From NCBI GenBank assembly GCA_009780695.1, contig WQZN01000020.1, positions 1 to 37,958 on the forward strand: 37,958 nt of DNA, written 5' to 3'. Both the position numbers and the translations under genes were made by a program. This document shows positions 16,673-24,648 of this stretch, piece after piece (positions within the stretch are counted from its first letter, which is position 1; the number at the start of each line of letters is the position of its first letter). Source of the DNA: Microbacteriaceae bacterium. GTDB taxonomy: Bacteria > Actinomycetota > Actinomycetes > Actinomycetales > Microbacteriaceae. Under the pieces are notes generated by a model. The model was not told where the DNA came from. It did no database searches and was given only the letters and a program-made list of their open reading frames with translations.

Positions 16673-17844
16673 ACGCCTTCTCCCGCTTCGTCGAGCACCC
16701 GCTGGATGACCATGATGGCAGCGCCGCGCACGCCCCCGGTCGACCCGGTCTGCGAGTGCACGATGCTGAGGTTCTGGGTCGCGAGCGGCGTGGACCGGCC
16801 GTAGACGACCTCGCGCACGCCGGCGAGCAGATGCTCCCCGGCCCGCGCCACGCTGCCGCCGATGACGACGACCGAGGGGTTCAGCAGGTCGACGACCGTG
16901 GCGACGACCTCGCCGAGGTCGCGGCCGGCCTGCCGGATGCCCTGCACCGCGACCGGGTCGCCCCGCAGCCCCGCCTCGAGCACGTCGCGACTGGTCTGCG
17001 CGGGGGAGCCGTTCGCCGACATCCAGCGCGCGATCGCCGGGCCGCCCGACAGCGCCTCGAGGTCCGCGTCGTCGCGCCCCGGCAGCGGGGAGGCGTTCCG
17101 GGCGAGCGGTGCGCGGACGTGGCCGATGTCGCCGGCCGAGCCGCGGGCGCCGCGCTGCAGCCGGCCGCCCGAGATGATGCCGGCGCCGATGCCGGTCGAG
17201 ACCTTGACGAAGACCAGATCGGTCTCGGCGGGCCAGCACACGGCGTGCTCGCCGAGCGCCAGGATGTTGACGTCGTTGTCGACGAGCACCGGCACGTCGA
17301 AGTGGCGGCGCAGATAGGCGGGCACGTCGAAGAGGTTCCACCCCGGCATGATCGGCGGGTTCGTCGGCACGCCGCTCGAGTGCTCGACCGGCCCGGGCAG
17401 CCCGACGCCCACGCCGACCAGGTCGGCACGGGTGCGGCCGCTCGCCCGGAGCACCCGCTTCGCGGCGGCGATCGCCCAGTCGAGCACGGGCTCGGGCCCC
17501 TCGGCGATCGTGAGCTCGCGGGACTCGGTGCGCAGGATGCTGCCGGCGAGGTCGGTCACCGCGACGGCGCCGCGCGTCGCGGTCAGGTCGATCGCGAGCA
17601 CGATGCGGGCGGCCGGGTTGAAGGCAAGCAGCGCCGGCGGGCGGCCGCCGCTCGACAGCTCATCGCCGGCCGGGACGACGAGCCCCGAGGCGATCAGGCC
17701 GTCCAGCCGGCTGGAGACCGTCGAGCGCGCGAGGCCGGTGAGCTCGGCGATCTGAGCACGGGTGCGCGGCGGCCCGAGGCGCAGCATGCGCAGCAGCCCA
17801 CGCGCATCGCCCTGAACCAGAGGGCTGTGCGCGTCGTCGGACAT
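16669..17844 (-). CDS. ROK family transcriptional regulator
   Basis: About 391 residues: an N-terminal winged helix-turn-helix (TRAQIAELTGLARSTVSSRL) followed by a ROK sugar-kinase-like domain with the ATP/sugar motifs AIDLTATRGAVAV, GVGLPGPV, DNDVNILALGEH, STGIGAGII and GSAGDIGHV. The usual zinc motif CxCGxxGC is absent: the corresponding stretch (about residues 245-262) has no cysteine. It probably senses a sugar and represses the divergent isomerase operon and its own. I took the ATG at 17844; a GTG two codons upstream is possible. It heads the ROK-nucleoside hydrolase-GMC operon. Confidence 0.9.
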   Translation of the reverse strand: MSDDAHSPLVQGDARGLLRMLRLGPPRTRAQIAELTGLARSTVSSRLDGLIASGLVVPAGDELSSGGRPPALLAFNPAARIVLAIDLTATRGAVAVTDLAGSILRTESRELTIAEGPEPVLDWAIAAAKRVLRASGRTRADLVGVGVGLPGPVEHSSGVPTNPPIMPGWNLFDVPAYLRRHFDVPVLVDNDVNILALGEHAVCWPAETDLVFVKVSTGIGAGIISGGRLQRGARGSAGDIGHVRAPLARNASPLPGRDDADLEALSGGPAIARWMSANGSPAQTSRDVLEAGLRGDPVAVQGIRQAGRDLGEVVATVVDLLNPSVVVIGGSVARAGEHLLAGVREVVYGRSTPLATQNLSIVHSQTGSTGGVRGAAIMVIQRVLDEAGEGV

Positions 17845-17865
17845 GCGCACATTGAACTACAAGGG

Positions 17866-17926
17866 CGAAAGTCGGCACAAGACATTCGACTTTTGCTTGA
17901 AGTTCGACAGAAGGGAGTTTTGAATT
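17866..17926. promoter_or_regulatory. divergent promoter/operator region, copy 1 of the 26-nt motif
   Basis: The motif ACTTTTGCTTGA-N4-CGACAGAAGG occupies 17889-17914. A -35-like TTGAAG (17897-17902) lies inside it and a -10-like TGAATT (17921-17926) follows at 18-nt spacing, driving the isomerase gene. A second imperfect dyad, CGAAAGTCG (17866-17874) with CGACTTTTG (17887-17895), extends towards the ROK gene. This is the expected site for ROK autoregulation and repression. Confidence 0.65.
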
Positions 17927-17983
17927 GGTATGTCGACCAGGTGGTCGGCATCATCGCGCTTCAACGGAGAAGAGGACAGTTCA

Positions 17984-18724
17984 GTGACCGATTCGCTGCT
18001 TTCTGTGCAGCTGTACACGGTGCGGGAGGCGTTGCAGGCCGACTTGCCCGGTGCGCTGAGCCGGCTGGCCGACCTGGGGTTCACCCAGGTCGAGGCTTTC
18101 AACATCATGGGGCTCGAGGGCCTCGGCGCCGCGCTGGCGGACGCCGGGCTCACGACCCCGACCGCGCACGAGCGCTTCGTGGCGCTCGAGCAGGAGCCGA
18201 TCTTCGAGCGGGCGGCCTCACTCGGCGTCCGCACCCTGATCGACCCGCACATCGCCAACGAGAGGTGGCAGACCGCCGACGGCGTGAAGTCGATCGTCGA
18301 CGACCTGGCCGCCGCCGCCGAGAAGGCCGCGGAGTTCGGCCTGAAGGTCGGCTACCACAACCATGCCTTCGAGTTCGAGACGAAGGTCGACGGCCGCTCG
18401 TCCTACGAGCTGTTCGCCGAGCTGCTGCCGGCCTCGGTCTCGCTCGAGCTCGACACCTACTGGGTCTCCGTCGGCGGCGCCGACCCCGTGGCCCTGCTCG
18501 GCGAGCTGGGCTCGAAGGTGGTCGCGCTGCACATCAAGGACGGCGCGATCACGCACGACGACAAGGACCAGGTCGCCGTCGGGTCGGGCCGGATGCCGGT
18601 GCGCGAGATCATCGCCGCGGCGCCCGCGGCGCTGCGCGTGATCGAGCTCGACGACTCGCGCGGCGACCGCTTCCAGGCCGTTGCCGACTCGGTCGCCTTC
18701 CTGAAGGCCGAGGGCCTCGCATGA
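17984..18724 (+). CDS. sugar phosphate isomerase/epimerase-like TIM-barrel protein
   Basis: A 246-residue AP-endonuclease-2/xylose-isomerase-type TIM barrel. Candidate metal ligands are Glu37 (QVEAFN), Asp157 (LELDTYW), His183 (ALHIKDG) and Glu221 (IELDD), with NHAFEFE also conserved in the family. The GTG at 17984 is chosen because GGAGAAGAGGA lies 7 bases upstream; the ATG at 17930 has none. It is coupled to the Gfo/Idh gene by ATGA. Members isomerise or epimerise sugars and inositols, and some related barrels cleave 3-keto-glycosides. The substrate cannot be read from sequence. Confidence 0.87.
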   Translation: MTDSLLSVQLYTVREALQADLPGALSRLADLGFTQVEAFNIMGLEGLGAALADAGLTTPTAHERFVALEQEPIFERAASLGVRTLIDPHIANERWQTADGVKSIVDDLAAAAEKAAEFGLKVGYHNHAFEFETKVDGRSSYELFAELLPASVSLELDTYWVSVGGADPVALLGELGSKVVALHIKDGAITHDDKDQVAVGSGRMPVREIIAAAPAALRVIELDDSRGDRFQAVADSVAFLKAEGLA

Positions 18725-19827
18725 GTGGCACGGGGCGCGTCGGCGTCGGCGTGATCGGCGCGGGCAACATCTCGACGCAGTACCTGACCAACCTCACGTC
18801 GTTCCCCGACGTCGAGGTGCGGTTCATCGCCGACATCGATCTGGACCGGGCGCAGTTCCAGGCCCAGGCGTTCGGCGTGCCCGGCTTCGGCACGGTCGAG
18901 CAGCTGCTCGCCGACCCCGAGATCGAGATCGTCGTGAACCTGACGGTGCCGAAGGTGCACGCCGAGGTCGCCCACCAGGTGATCGCCGCGGGCAAGCACG
19001 TCTGGACGGAGAAGCCGATCGCGCTCGACCGCGAGAGCGGGCGGGCCCTGCTGGATGCCGCGCACGCCGCGGGCCTGCGCGTCGCCACCGCTCCGGACAC
19101 GTTCCTCGGCGCCGGCATCCAGACCACGCGTCGACTGCTCGAGTCCGGCGCGATCGGGGTGCCCCAGACGGCGCTGACGCTGATGCAGCAGCCGGGGCCC
19201 GAGTCGTGGCATCCCGGCCCCGACTTCCTGTTCCAGGAGGGCGCCGGCCCGCTGTTCGACGTGGGGCCGTACTACGTGACCACGCTCATCCAGCTGTTCG
19301 GGCCGGTCAAGAAGGTAGCCGCGGTCGCCTCGAAGGCCAAGCCGGTGCGCACCATCGGCTCGGGTCCGCGTGCGGGGGAGACCTTCGAGGTCACGGTTCC
19401 GACCCATGTGACCGCGGTCTTCGAGTTCGAGAGCGGCCAGACGTCGCAGAGCATCTTCAGCTTCGACTCGCAGATCCGCCGCACGCTGTTCGAGGTGACG
19501 GGTGTCGACGGCGCCCTCGAGGTGAACGACCCGAACATGTTCGTGGGCGACCTCGTGCTGCACAAGGGCGACGGCACGACCGAGACGATCACGACCGAGG
19601 GCAACAACGCCGCCCGCGGCACGGGCGTCGTGGAGCTCGCGCGGGCCATCCGCGCCGGGGTGCCCGAGCGGGCGTCCGGCGAGCAGGCCTTCCACGCGCT
19701 CGACGTGATGGTCTCGACCATCGAGGCCGCCGAGCGAGGCGAATGGGTCGAGGTGGCGAGCACCTTCGTCCCGACGCCGGCGCTGCCCGAGGACTGGTCG
19801 CCGAGCGAGGCCACGCTGGGCGCCTGA
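18721..19827 (+). CDS. Gfo/Idh/MocA family oxidoreductase
   Basis: A 368-residue NAD(P)-dependent sugar or inositol dehydrogenase. The N-terminal Rossmann motif is GVIGAGNISTQYL and the catalytic-lysine motif is EKPIALD (about residue 98). The C-terminal domain carries GPLFDVGPYYVTTL, where the family's usual His after DxG is replaced by Tyr, a known variant. It overlaps the isomerase-like gene by 4 bases and is followed by a strong hairpin. Together with the isomerase it probably oxidises or reduces the sugar released by the locus. Confidence 0.9.
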   Translation: MSGTGRVGVGVIGAGNISTQYLTNLTSFPDVEVRFIADIDLDRAQFQAQAFGVPGFGTVEQLLADPEIEIVVNLTVPKVHAEVAHQVIAAGKHVWTEKPIALDRESGRALLDAAHAAGLRVATAPDTFLGAGIQTTRRLLESGAIGVPQTALTLMQQPGPESWHPGPDFLFQEGAGPLFDVGPYYVTTLIQLFGPVKKVAAVASKAKPVRTIGSGPRAGETFEVTVPTHVTAVFEFESGQTSQSIFSFDSQIRRTLFEVTGVDGALEVNDPNMFVGDLVLHKGDGTTETITTEGNNAARGTGVVELARAIRAGVPERASGEQAFHALDVMVSTIEAAERGEWVEVASTFVPTPALPEDWSPSEATLGA

Positions 19828-19852
19828 ACCGCCTTCCGGCGCCCGAGAGCAC

Positions 19853-19908
19853 GAGCCTCCGGGCACGCGGCGGGGTCATCCGACCCGGCGCCGCGTGCCC
19901 GGAGGCTC
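19853..19908 (+). terminator. strong hairpin after the isomerase/Gfo-Idh operon
   Basis: A perfect 19-bp stem: GAGCCTCCGGGCACGCGGC (19853-19871) pairs with 19890-19908, and the 18-nt interior can pair further (GGGTC/GACCC). There is no T-run, as often in high-GC actinobacteria. It ends the two-gene operon and isolates the mannosidase promoter. Confidence 0.85.
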
Positions 19909-19983
19909 GAGCGCGCCATGCAACGGATCGGGCGCCGTCGGAAGGTCGATTCGGCTGTTCGATCTATTCCCGACCACGTCTTC

Positions 19984-20021
19984 ACTTTTGCTTGACTGCC
20001 GTCAAAAGCGTGACATAGAGT
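19984..20021 (+). promoter_or_regulatory. mannosidase promoter and operator, copy 2 of the 26-nt motif
   Basis: The motif ACTTTTGCTTGA-N4-CGTCAAAAGC is at 19984-20009, with the inner perfect dyad TTGAC-TGCC-GTCAA and outer arms CTTTTG/CAAAAG. A -35 TTGACT (19992-19997) sits inside it and a -10-like TAGAGT (20016-20021) follows at 18 nt, the same geometry as at 17889. A regulator bound here would block RNA polymerase. Confidence 0.7.
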
Positions 20022-20083
20022 CGCGGTCAACATTCGCCCGACGGGCGTCTGGCAGAACAGCGTTGTTCCCGCACAGGAGTGTC

Positions 20084-20155
20084 ATGTCATCGTCGACCCC
20101 CCACGTCCCCGCGTCCACTGCACCGGCCACCGGCTGCGCGGGTGGCGCCCGATGA
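20084..20155 (+). CDS. 23-codon leader ORF coupled to the mannosidase
   Basis: ATG at 20084 is preceded by ACAGGAG 5 bases upstream, the best ribosome binding site in this region. The ORF encodes a 23-residue Ser/Thr/Pro/Ala-rich peptide with no recognisable domain. Its TGA overlaps the mannosidase ATG (ATGA), which itself has no good ribosome binding site. The likely role is to load ribosomes for the mannosidase by termination-reinitiation. It could also be non-functional coding chance. Confidence 0.5.
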   Translation: MSSSTPHVPASTAPATGCAGGAR

Positions 20156-22710
20156 CGACCAGGACGGACCTCGGCGGCACGGCGTGGACGGTGCGCCTGG
20201 GCGAGGGCGAGGCGGCGACCGCCGCCCCCGAAGCGGTGCGCACGGCGCTGCTCGCCGGCATCCCGGCCGCCGTCCCCGGGGTGGTGCACCTCGACCTGCT
20301 CGAGGCCGGCCTGATCCCCGACCCGTACCTCGGGCGGAACGAGGCCGAGCAGACCTGGGTCGGCGATCAGAGCTGGACCTACACCACGCACTTCACGCTC
20401 GCCGACGGCGCCCCCGAGCTCACGGCCGACCGCACCGAGCTCGTCTGCGACGGGCTCGACACGCTCGCGACGGTCGTGCTGAACGGGCAGGAGGTCGCGC
20501 GCACCGCGAACCAGCACCGCAGCTACCGCTTCGCGGTCGGCAGCATGCTGCACGCCGGCGACAACACGCTCGAGATCACCTTCGCGCCGGCACTCGCCCA
20601 CATGCACGAGCTGGAGGAGAGCATCGGCGCGTACCCGCACGTCGAGAAGCACCCCTTCAATCTGATCCGCAAGATGGCGTGCAACTTCGGCTGGGACTGG
20701 GGCCCCGCGCTCATCACGGCCGGCATCTGGAAGGCGATCGGCCTCGAGTCCTGGAACGCGGCGCACGTGGCCTCGGCCACCGTGCTCGCCACGACCCGGC
20801 CGCGCGAGGCGGGCGGCTTCGACGGCGTGCTCGACGTCGCGCTCGACCTCGACGGCGAGCTGCGCTTCGCGGGCGTCACGGTCCGCGTGAGCGGCGCGCA
20901 GGGCCTGGTCGCCGAAGCCGGGTTCCCGGCGGAGGACGGCATCCGGGAGCAGCTCGTGCTGAGCGAGGTGGATGCCTGGTGGCCGCACTCGCTCGGCGAG
21001 CAGCCGCTCTACGACGTCGAGATCGTGCTGCACAACGACACCGCCGTGCTCGACACACTGCACCGGCGCGTCGGGTTCCGCAGCGTCGCGCTCGACACCA
21101 CGCCGGACGAGAACGGCGGCGGCGCGCGCTTCGCGATCGCGGTCAACGGCGTCGAGGTCTTCGCGCGCGGCGCGAACTGGATCCCCGACGACTGCTTCCT
21201 GCCGCGCGTGACGCCCGTGCGCTACCGCGAGCGGATCGGCCAGGCGCGCGACGCGAACATCGACCTGCTGCGGGTGTGGGGCGGCGGAATCTACGAGGAC
21301 GACGCGTTCTTCGCGGCGTGCGACGAGCTCGGCGTGATGGTCTGGCAGGACATCCTGCTCGCCTGCGCCGCCTACCCCGAGGTCGAGCCGATCCGCTCCG
21401 AGCTCGAGGCTGAGGTGCGCGAGAACGTCGTGCGCCTCTCGGCGCACCCCTCGCTCATCATGTGGAACGGCTGCAACGAGAACCTCTGGGGCTTCGAGAC
21501 CTGGGGCTGGATCGATGAGCTGGCCGGCCGCGGCTGGGGCGCGGACTACTACTACCGCCTGTTCCCCGAGATCATCGCCGAGCTCGACCCGAGCCGCCCC
21601 TACTGGTTCGGCAGCCCGGCGTCGGGGCACCTGTCGATCCACCCCAACAACCCCAACTACGGCACCGTGCACGTGTGGGACGTCTGGAACAACGACGACT
21701 ACACGCACTACTCGCAGTACTCCCCGCGCTTCGTGGCCGAGTTCGGCTTCCAGGGCCCGGCGACCTGGGCCACGTGGGACGCCGTGCTGCCCGCCGACGA
21801 GCGCTTCGCCGAGTCGGCGACCGTCGCCGCCCATGAGAAGGCGCAGGACGGCATGCTCAAGCTCGAGCGCGGCCTCGCCGAGCACCTGGACCAGCCGGCA
21901 CCGGGCCCCGAGGGCTTCGACGACTGGCTGTTCCTCACCCAGCTGAACCAGGCGCGCGCCGTGCGGTTCGGCATCGAGTGGTGGCGCTCGATGCGCGGCC
22001 GGTGCATGGGCACGGTCGTGTGGCAGCTCAACGACTGCTGGCCGACGAGCTCGTGGTCGGCGCTCGACCTCGGGCGGGACTCCGCCGGGCATCCGGTCGC
22101 CCGCCGCAAGCCGCTCTGGCACGCCCTGCGCTCGGTCTACGCCGATCGCCTGCTGACGATCCAGCCGACGGGCGAGACGGGCTGGCAGGTCGTGCTCGTC
22201 AATGACGGGCAGGATGCCTGGGTCGGCACCGTGGCCGCCGAGCTGCGTCAGCTGGACGGCACGGTCGTGGCATCCGTCGCGCAGGACTTCGCCGTCGATG
22301 CGCGCGCGGCCGTCCGGCTCGACCTCGGCGCGCTCGGCGCGCCGACGCGGCCCACCGCGGGCCTCGCGCTCGTCGCCACCGCGCCGGGCGCGGAGCGGGC
22401 CGTGCGGCTGCTCGCCGAGGACAAGGACGCCGAGCTGCCCGCCGCCGAGTTCGAGGTCCAGCTGGGGGAGGGCGGCCGGGTGACGGTGACCGCCCGCAGC
22501 TTCCTGCGCTCGATCTGCCTGTTCGCCGACCGCCTCGGCGAACGCGCCGAGGCCGACACCGCGATGGTGGACCTGTTCCCCGGCGAGCACCACACCTTCC
22601 TCGTCGAGAACCTCGGCGAGCCCGACCACCAGCTGCTCGCTCACCCGGCGCTGCGGATGGTCAACGACCGCACCCGAGAGACCCCCGGAGTCGCACCCGT
22701 CGCACCGTGA
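20152..22710 (+). CDS. glycoside hydrolase family 2 beta-mannosidase
   Basis: An 852-residue intracellular enzyme that removes beta-linked mannose from non-reducing ends. The GH2 sugar-binding domain (with ELVCDGLDTLATVVLNGQEV) is followed by an Ig-like domain and the TIM-barrel catalytic domain. Glu443 in NGCNENLWG is the expected acid/base and Glu530 in VAEFGFQGP the expected nucleophile. MACNFGWDWGP near residues 177-187 is characteristic of the mannosidase subgroup. There is no signal peptide, so it acts after import. The gene is preceded by the leader ORF and followed by the importer genes. Confidence 0.93.
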   Translation: MTTRTDLGGTAWTVRLGEGEAATAAPEAVRTALLAGIPAAVPGVVHLDLLEAGLIPDPYLGRNEAEQTWVGDQSWTYTTHFTLADGAPELTADRTELVCDGLDTLATVVLNGQEVARTANQHRSYRFAVGSMLHAGDNTLEITFAPALAHMHELEESIGAYPHVEKHPFNLIRKMACNFGWDWGPALITAGIWKAIGLESWNAAHVASATVLATTRPREAGGFDGVLDVALDLDGELRFAGVTVRVSGAQGLVAEAGFPAEDGIREQLVLSEVDAWWPHSLGEQPLYDVEIVLHNDTAVLDTLHRRVGFRSVALDTTPDENGGGARFAIAVNGVEVFARGANWIPDDCFLPRVTPVRYRERIGQARDANIDLLRVWGGGIYEDDAFFAACDELGVMVWQDILLACAAYPEVEPIRSELEAEVRENVVRLSAHPSLIMWNGCNENLWGFETWGWIDELAGRGWGADYYYRLFPEIIAELDPSRPYWFGSPASGHLSIHPNNPNYGTVHVWDVWNNDDYTHYSQYSPRFVAEFGFQGPATWATWDAVLPADERFAESATVAAHEKAQDGMLKLERGLAEHLDQPAPGPEGFDDWLFLTQLNQARAVRFGIEWWRSMRGRCMGTVVWQLNDCWPTSSWSALDLGRDSAGHPVARRKPLWHALRSVYADRLLTIQPTGETGWQVVLVNDGQDAWVGTVAAELRQLDGTVVASVAQDFAVDARAAVRLDLGALGAPTRPTAGLALVATAPGAERAVRLLAEDKDAELPAAEFEVQLGEGGRVTVTARSFLRSICLFADRLGERAEADTAMVDLFPGEHHTFLVENLGEPDHQLLAHPALRMVNDRTRETPGVAPVAP

Positions 22711-22757
22711 GCGTTATCGCACATTCCGACCGAACACCAACACAGGAGAAAGAGACA

Positions 22758-24566
22758 ATGACGTCAATCAATCCGTTCGGAGCCCCCGCCTCGCGGCGCG
22801 GGTTCCTCGCGATCGCGGGTGCTGCCGCGATCAGCGTCACGCTTGCCGCCTGCGGCAAGAGCACGAACAGCGGCAGTGGGGGGAGCGGCGGCTCCGCGCT
22901 CGGCATCGGCAACAACGGCAAGAAGGGCAACGGCCGTTCCGGCACTGCGGCCGACACGCTGTTCATCGGTGGATTCCAGTGGGGCCCGGCAGCCAACTTC
23001 AACCCCTTCTCGCCGTCGGCGGCGTGGCCGGCGCAGGGCAACGTGGCCCAGTACCTGTACGAGACGCCGCTGCGCTTCAACATCGTCACCGGTGAGCTGC
23101 TGCCCGGCCTCGCCAAGTCCTACAAGGTCGACGGCCTCAAGGTCACCCTGACCTTCCAGGACGGCGCGAAGTGGAGCGACGGTCAGCCCCTCACCTCGGC
23201 CGACTTCGCCTACACCTACCAGCTCGGCAAGCTCGACCCGACGAACTCGATCGCCGGCCTGTGGACGGACATCGACAGCATCGAGACCCCCGACGCCACC
23301 ACCGCCGTCGTGAACGTCAACACCACCCGCAAGAACACCGCCGTCGTGCTGCAGAACATCGCCCAGACCTACGTCTACCCGCAGCACATCTGGTCGGAGG
23401 TCATCAAGAGCAACCCGCAGCTCTCGACCTACCAGACCATGAAGCCGGTCGGCTCCGGCCCGTTCTCGGTCTCGGCGGCGGACCAGACCCAGGTCGTGCT
23501 GACCCGCAACGACAGCTACTGGGGCAAGACCTTCTACGGCGGCTCGCCGGTGTTCAGCAAGGTCATCCACCCGATCTTCAAGTCCAACGACGATGCCAAC
23601 CTGCAGTTCCAGAACGGGCAGATGGACGTCATGCAGACGTTCATCCCGCAGATCTGGAAGACGTGGGAGAACGGCAAGCCGATCGGCACCTACCTGAAGG
23701 CGTCGCCGTACTACGTGCCCGGCTCGATCCCGATGTTCATCATCAACACCACGAAGCCCGGTCTCAACGACCCCGCCGTGCGCAAGGCCATGGCGTATGC
23801 CATCGACACCGCCTCCATCGCCGAAACGGCCATGTCGGGGTACTCGGACAAGGTGGTGGCGTCGCTGATGATGCCCTCGGGTTCGGAGGCGAAGTACCTC
23901 GACAAGGCGAAGGCCCAGTCGGACGGCTGGACCTACGACGCGGCGAAAGCGGAGCAGACGCTGAAGGATGCCGGTTACACCAAGGGCTCCGACGGCATCT
24001 ACGCCAAGGGCGGCGTGCGGCTGGGCCAGTGGAAGCTGATCACCCCGACCGGGTGGACGGACTGGAACGCGGCCCTGACGATCGTGGCCAAGAACTTCAA
24101 GGCCATCGGCATCGACGCGGTCACCTACTTCCCGCAGGCCGCCGACTGCACCACCCAGGTGCAGAACGGCCAGTTCGACTGCGCCTGCTGGTATGTCGCG
24201 GGTGCGAGCCCTGCCACGCCGTGGCAGCGCTTCAGCGACGTGATGAGCAACGTCAGCATCCAGCCGATCGGCAAGGCCGCCTTCAACAACTACGGCCGGT
24301 TCAAGAACGACCAGATCGACGGGATGCTGCAGACCGCTGCCGCTGCCGCCGATGACGCGTCGAAGACCACGGCGCTGCAGGCCCTCGACGACCTGTACCG
24401 CCAGAACGTCCCGTCCATCCCCCTGATGTACCGCCCGGACGAGTTCTACCAGTACGCCGCGGTCAACTTCTACAACTGGCCCGACGAGAAGAACAACTAC
24501 GCCCCGCCGATGTTCCGCGGTGCCGGCAACACCTGGATCTACAAGCTCAAGAAGATCGGAAGCTGA
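22758..24566 (+). CDS. family 5 extracellular solute-binding lipoprotein of an ABC importer
   Basis: A 602-residue SBP_bac_5 protein. The N-terminus has a twin-arginine-like SRRGFL and a lipobox LAAC with the modified Cys32, followed by a Gly/Ser-rich linker, so it is membrane-tethered outside the cell. Family segments include GAKWSDGQPLTSADFAYT and the late KTTALQALDDLYRQNVPSIP. Family 5 proteins bind peptides, nickel or oligosaccharides; next to a mannosidase, a manno-oligosaccharide or mannoside is likely. The ATG at 22758 has CAGGAGA 8 bases upstream; an earlier in-frame start at 22707 is rejected. Confidence 0.93.
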   Translation: MTSINPFGAPASRRGFLAIAGAAAISVTLAACGKSTNSGSGGSGGSALGIGNNGKKGNGRSGTAADTLFIGGFQWGPAANFNPFSPSAAWPAQGNVAQYLYETPLRFNIVTGELLPGLAKSYKVDGLKVTLTFQDGAKWSDGQPLTSADFAYTYQLGKLDPTNSIAGLWTDIDSIETPDATTAVVNVNTTRKNTAVVLQNIAQTYVYPQHIWSEVIKSNPQLSTYQTMKPVGSGPFSVSAADQTQVVLTRNDSYWGKTFYGGSPVFSKVIHPIFKSNDDANLQFQNGQMDVMQTFIPQIWKTWENGKPIGTYLKASPYYVPGSIPMFIINTTKPGLNDPAVRKAMAYAIDTASIAETAMSGYSDKVVASLMMPSGSEAKYLDKAKAQSDGWTYDAAKAEQTLKDAGYTKGSDGIYAKGGVRLGQWKLITPTGWTDWNAALTIVAKNFKAIGIDAVTYFPQAADCTTQVQNGQFDCACWYVAGASPATPWQRFSDVMSNVSIQPIGKAAFNNYGRFKNDQIDGMLQTAAAAADDASKTTALQALDDLYRQNVPSIPLMYRPDEFYQYAAVNFYNWPDEKNNYAPPMFRGAGNTWIYKLKKIGS

Positions 24567-24593
24567 CCTCAGCTTCCCTGATTCCGCACGGGT

Positions 24594-24623
24594 TCTCGCG
24601 CCGGGGCGTTCCCCGGCGCGAGA
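24594..24623 (+). terminator. intercistronic hairpin between binding protein and permease
   Basis: TCTCGCGCCGGGG (24594-24606) and its perfect complement (24611-24623) form a 13-bp stem with the loop CGTT, extendable by three pairs. It lies between two genes of one operon. The likely effect is partial termination or 3'-end protection, giving more binding protein than permease. Confidence 0.75.
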
Positions 24624-24648
24624 GCCCCCTGCGGGGAGGAGTTTTTCC

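Noticed and set aside
17930..17983. Upstream ATG start for the isomerase-like gene
   Set aside because: No ribosome binding site; the added residues are not family-like, whereas the GTG at 17984 is preceded by GGAGAAGAGGA.
16756..19827. A 1023-residue open frame on the + strand across the ROK gene
   Set aside because: Only its last 368 codons are real (the Gfo/Idh gene from 18721). The rest is the high-GC antisense shadow of the ROK regulator: low-complexity Arg/Ala/Gly/Asp sequence without domains.
20002..22644. An 880-residue open frame opposite the mannosidase, and similar long frames at 5594-7867 (-), 8721-10892 (-) and 33496-36105 (+)
   Set aside because: All lie opposite genes with clear catalytic motifs and have the Arg/Asp/Val/Gly composition of antisense frames in GC-rich DNA.
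22707..22757. Upstream start for the solute-binding protein
   Set aside because: It would put 17 extra residues before the Tat/lipoprotein signal. The ATG at 22758 has a good ribosome binding site.
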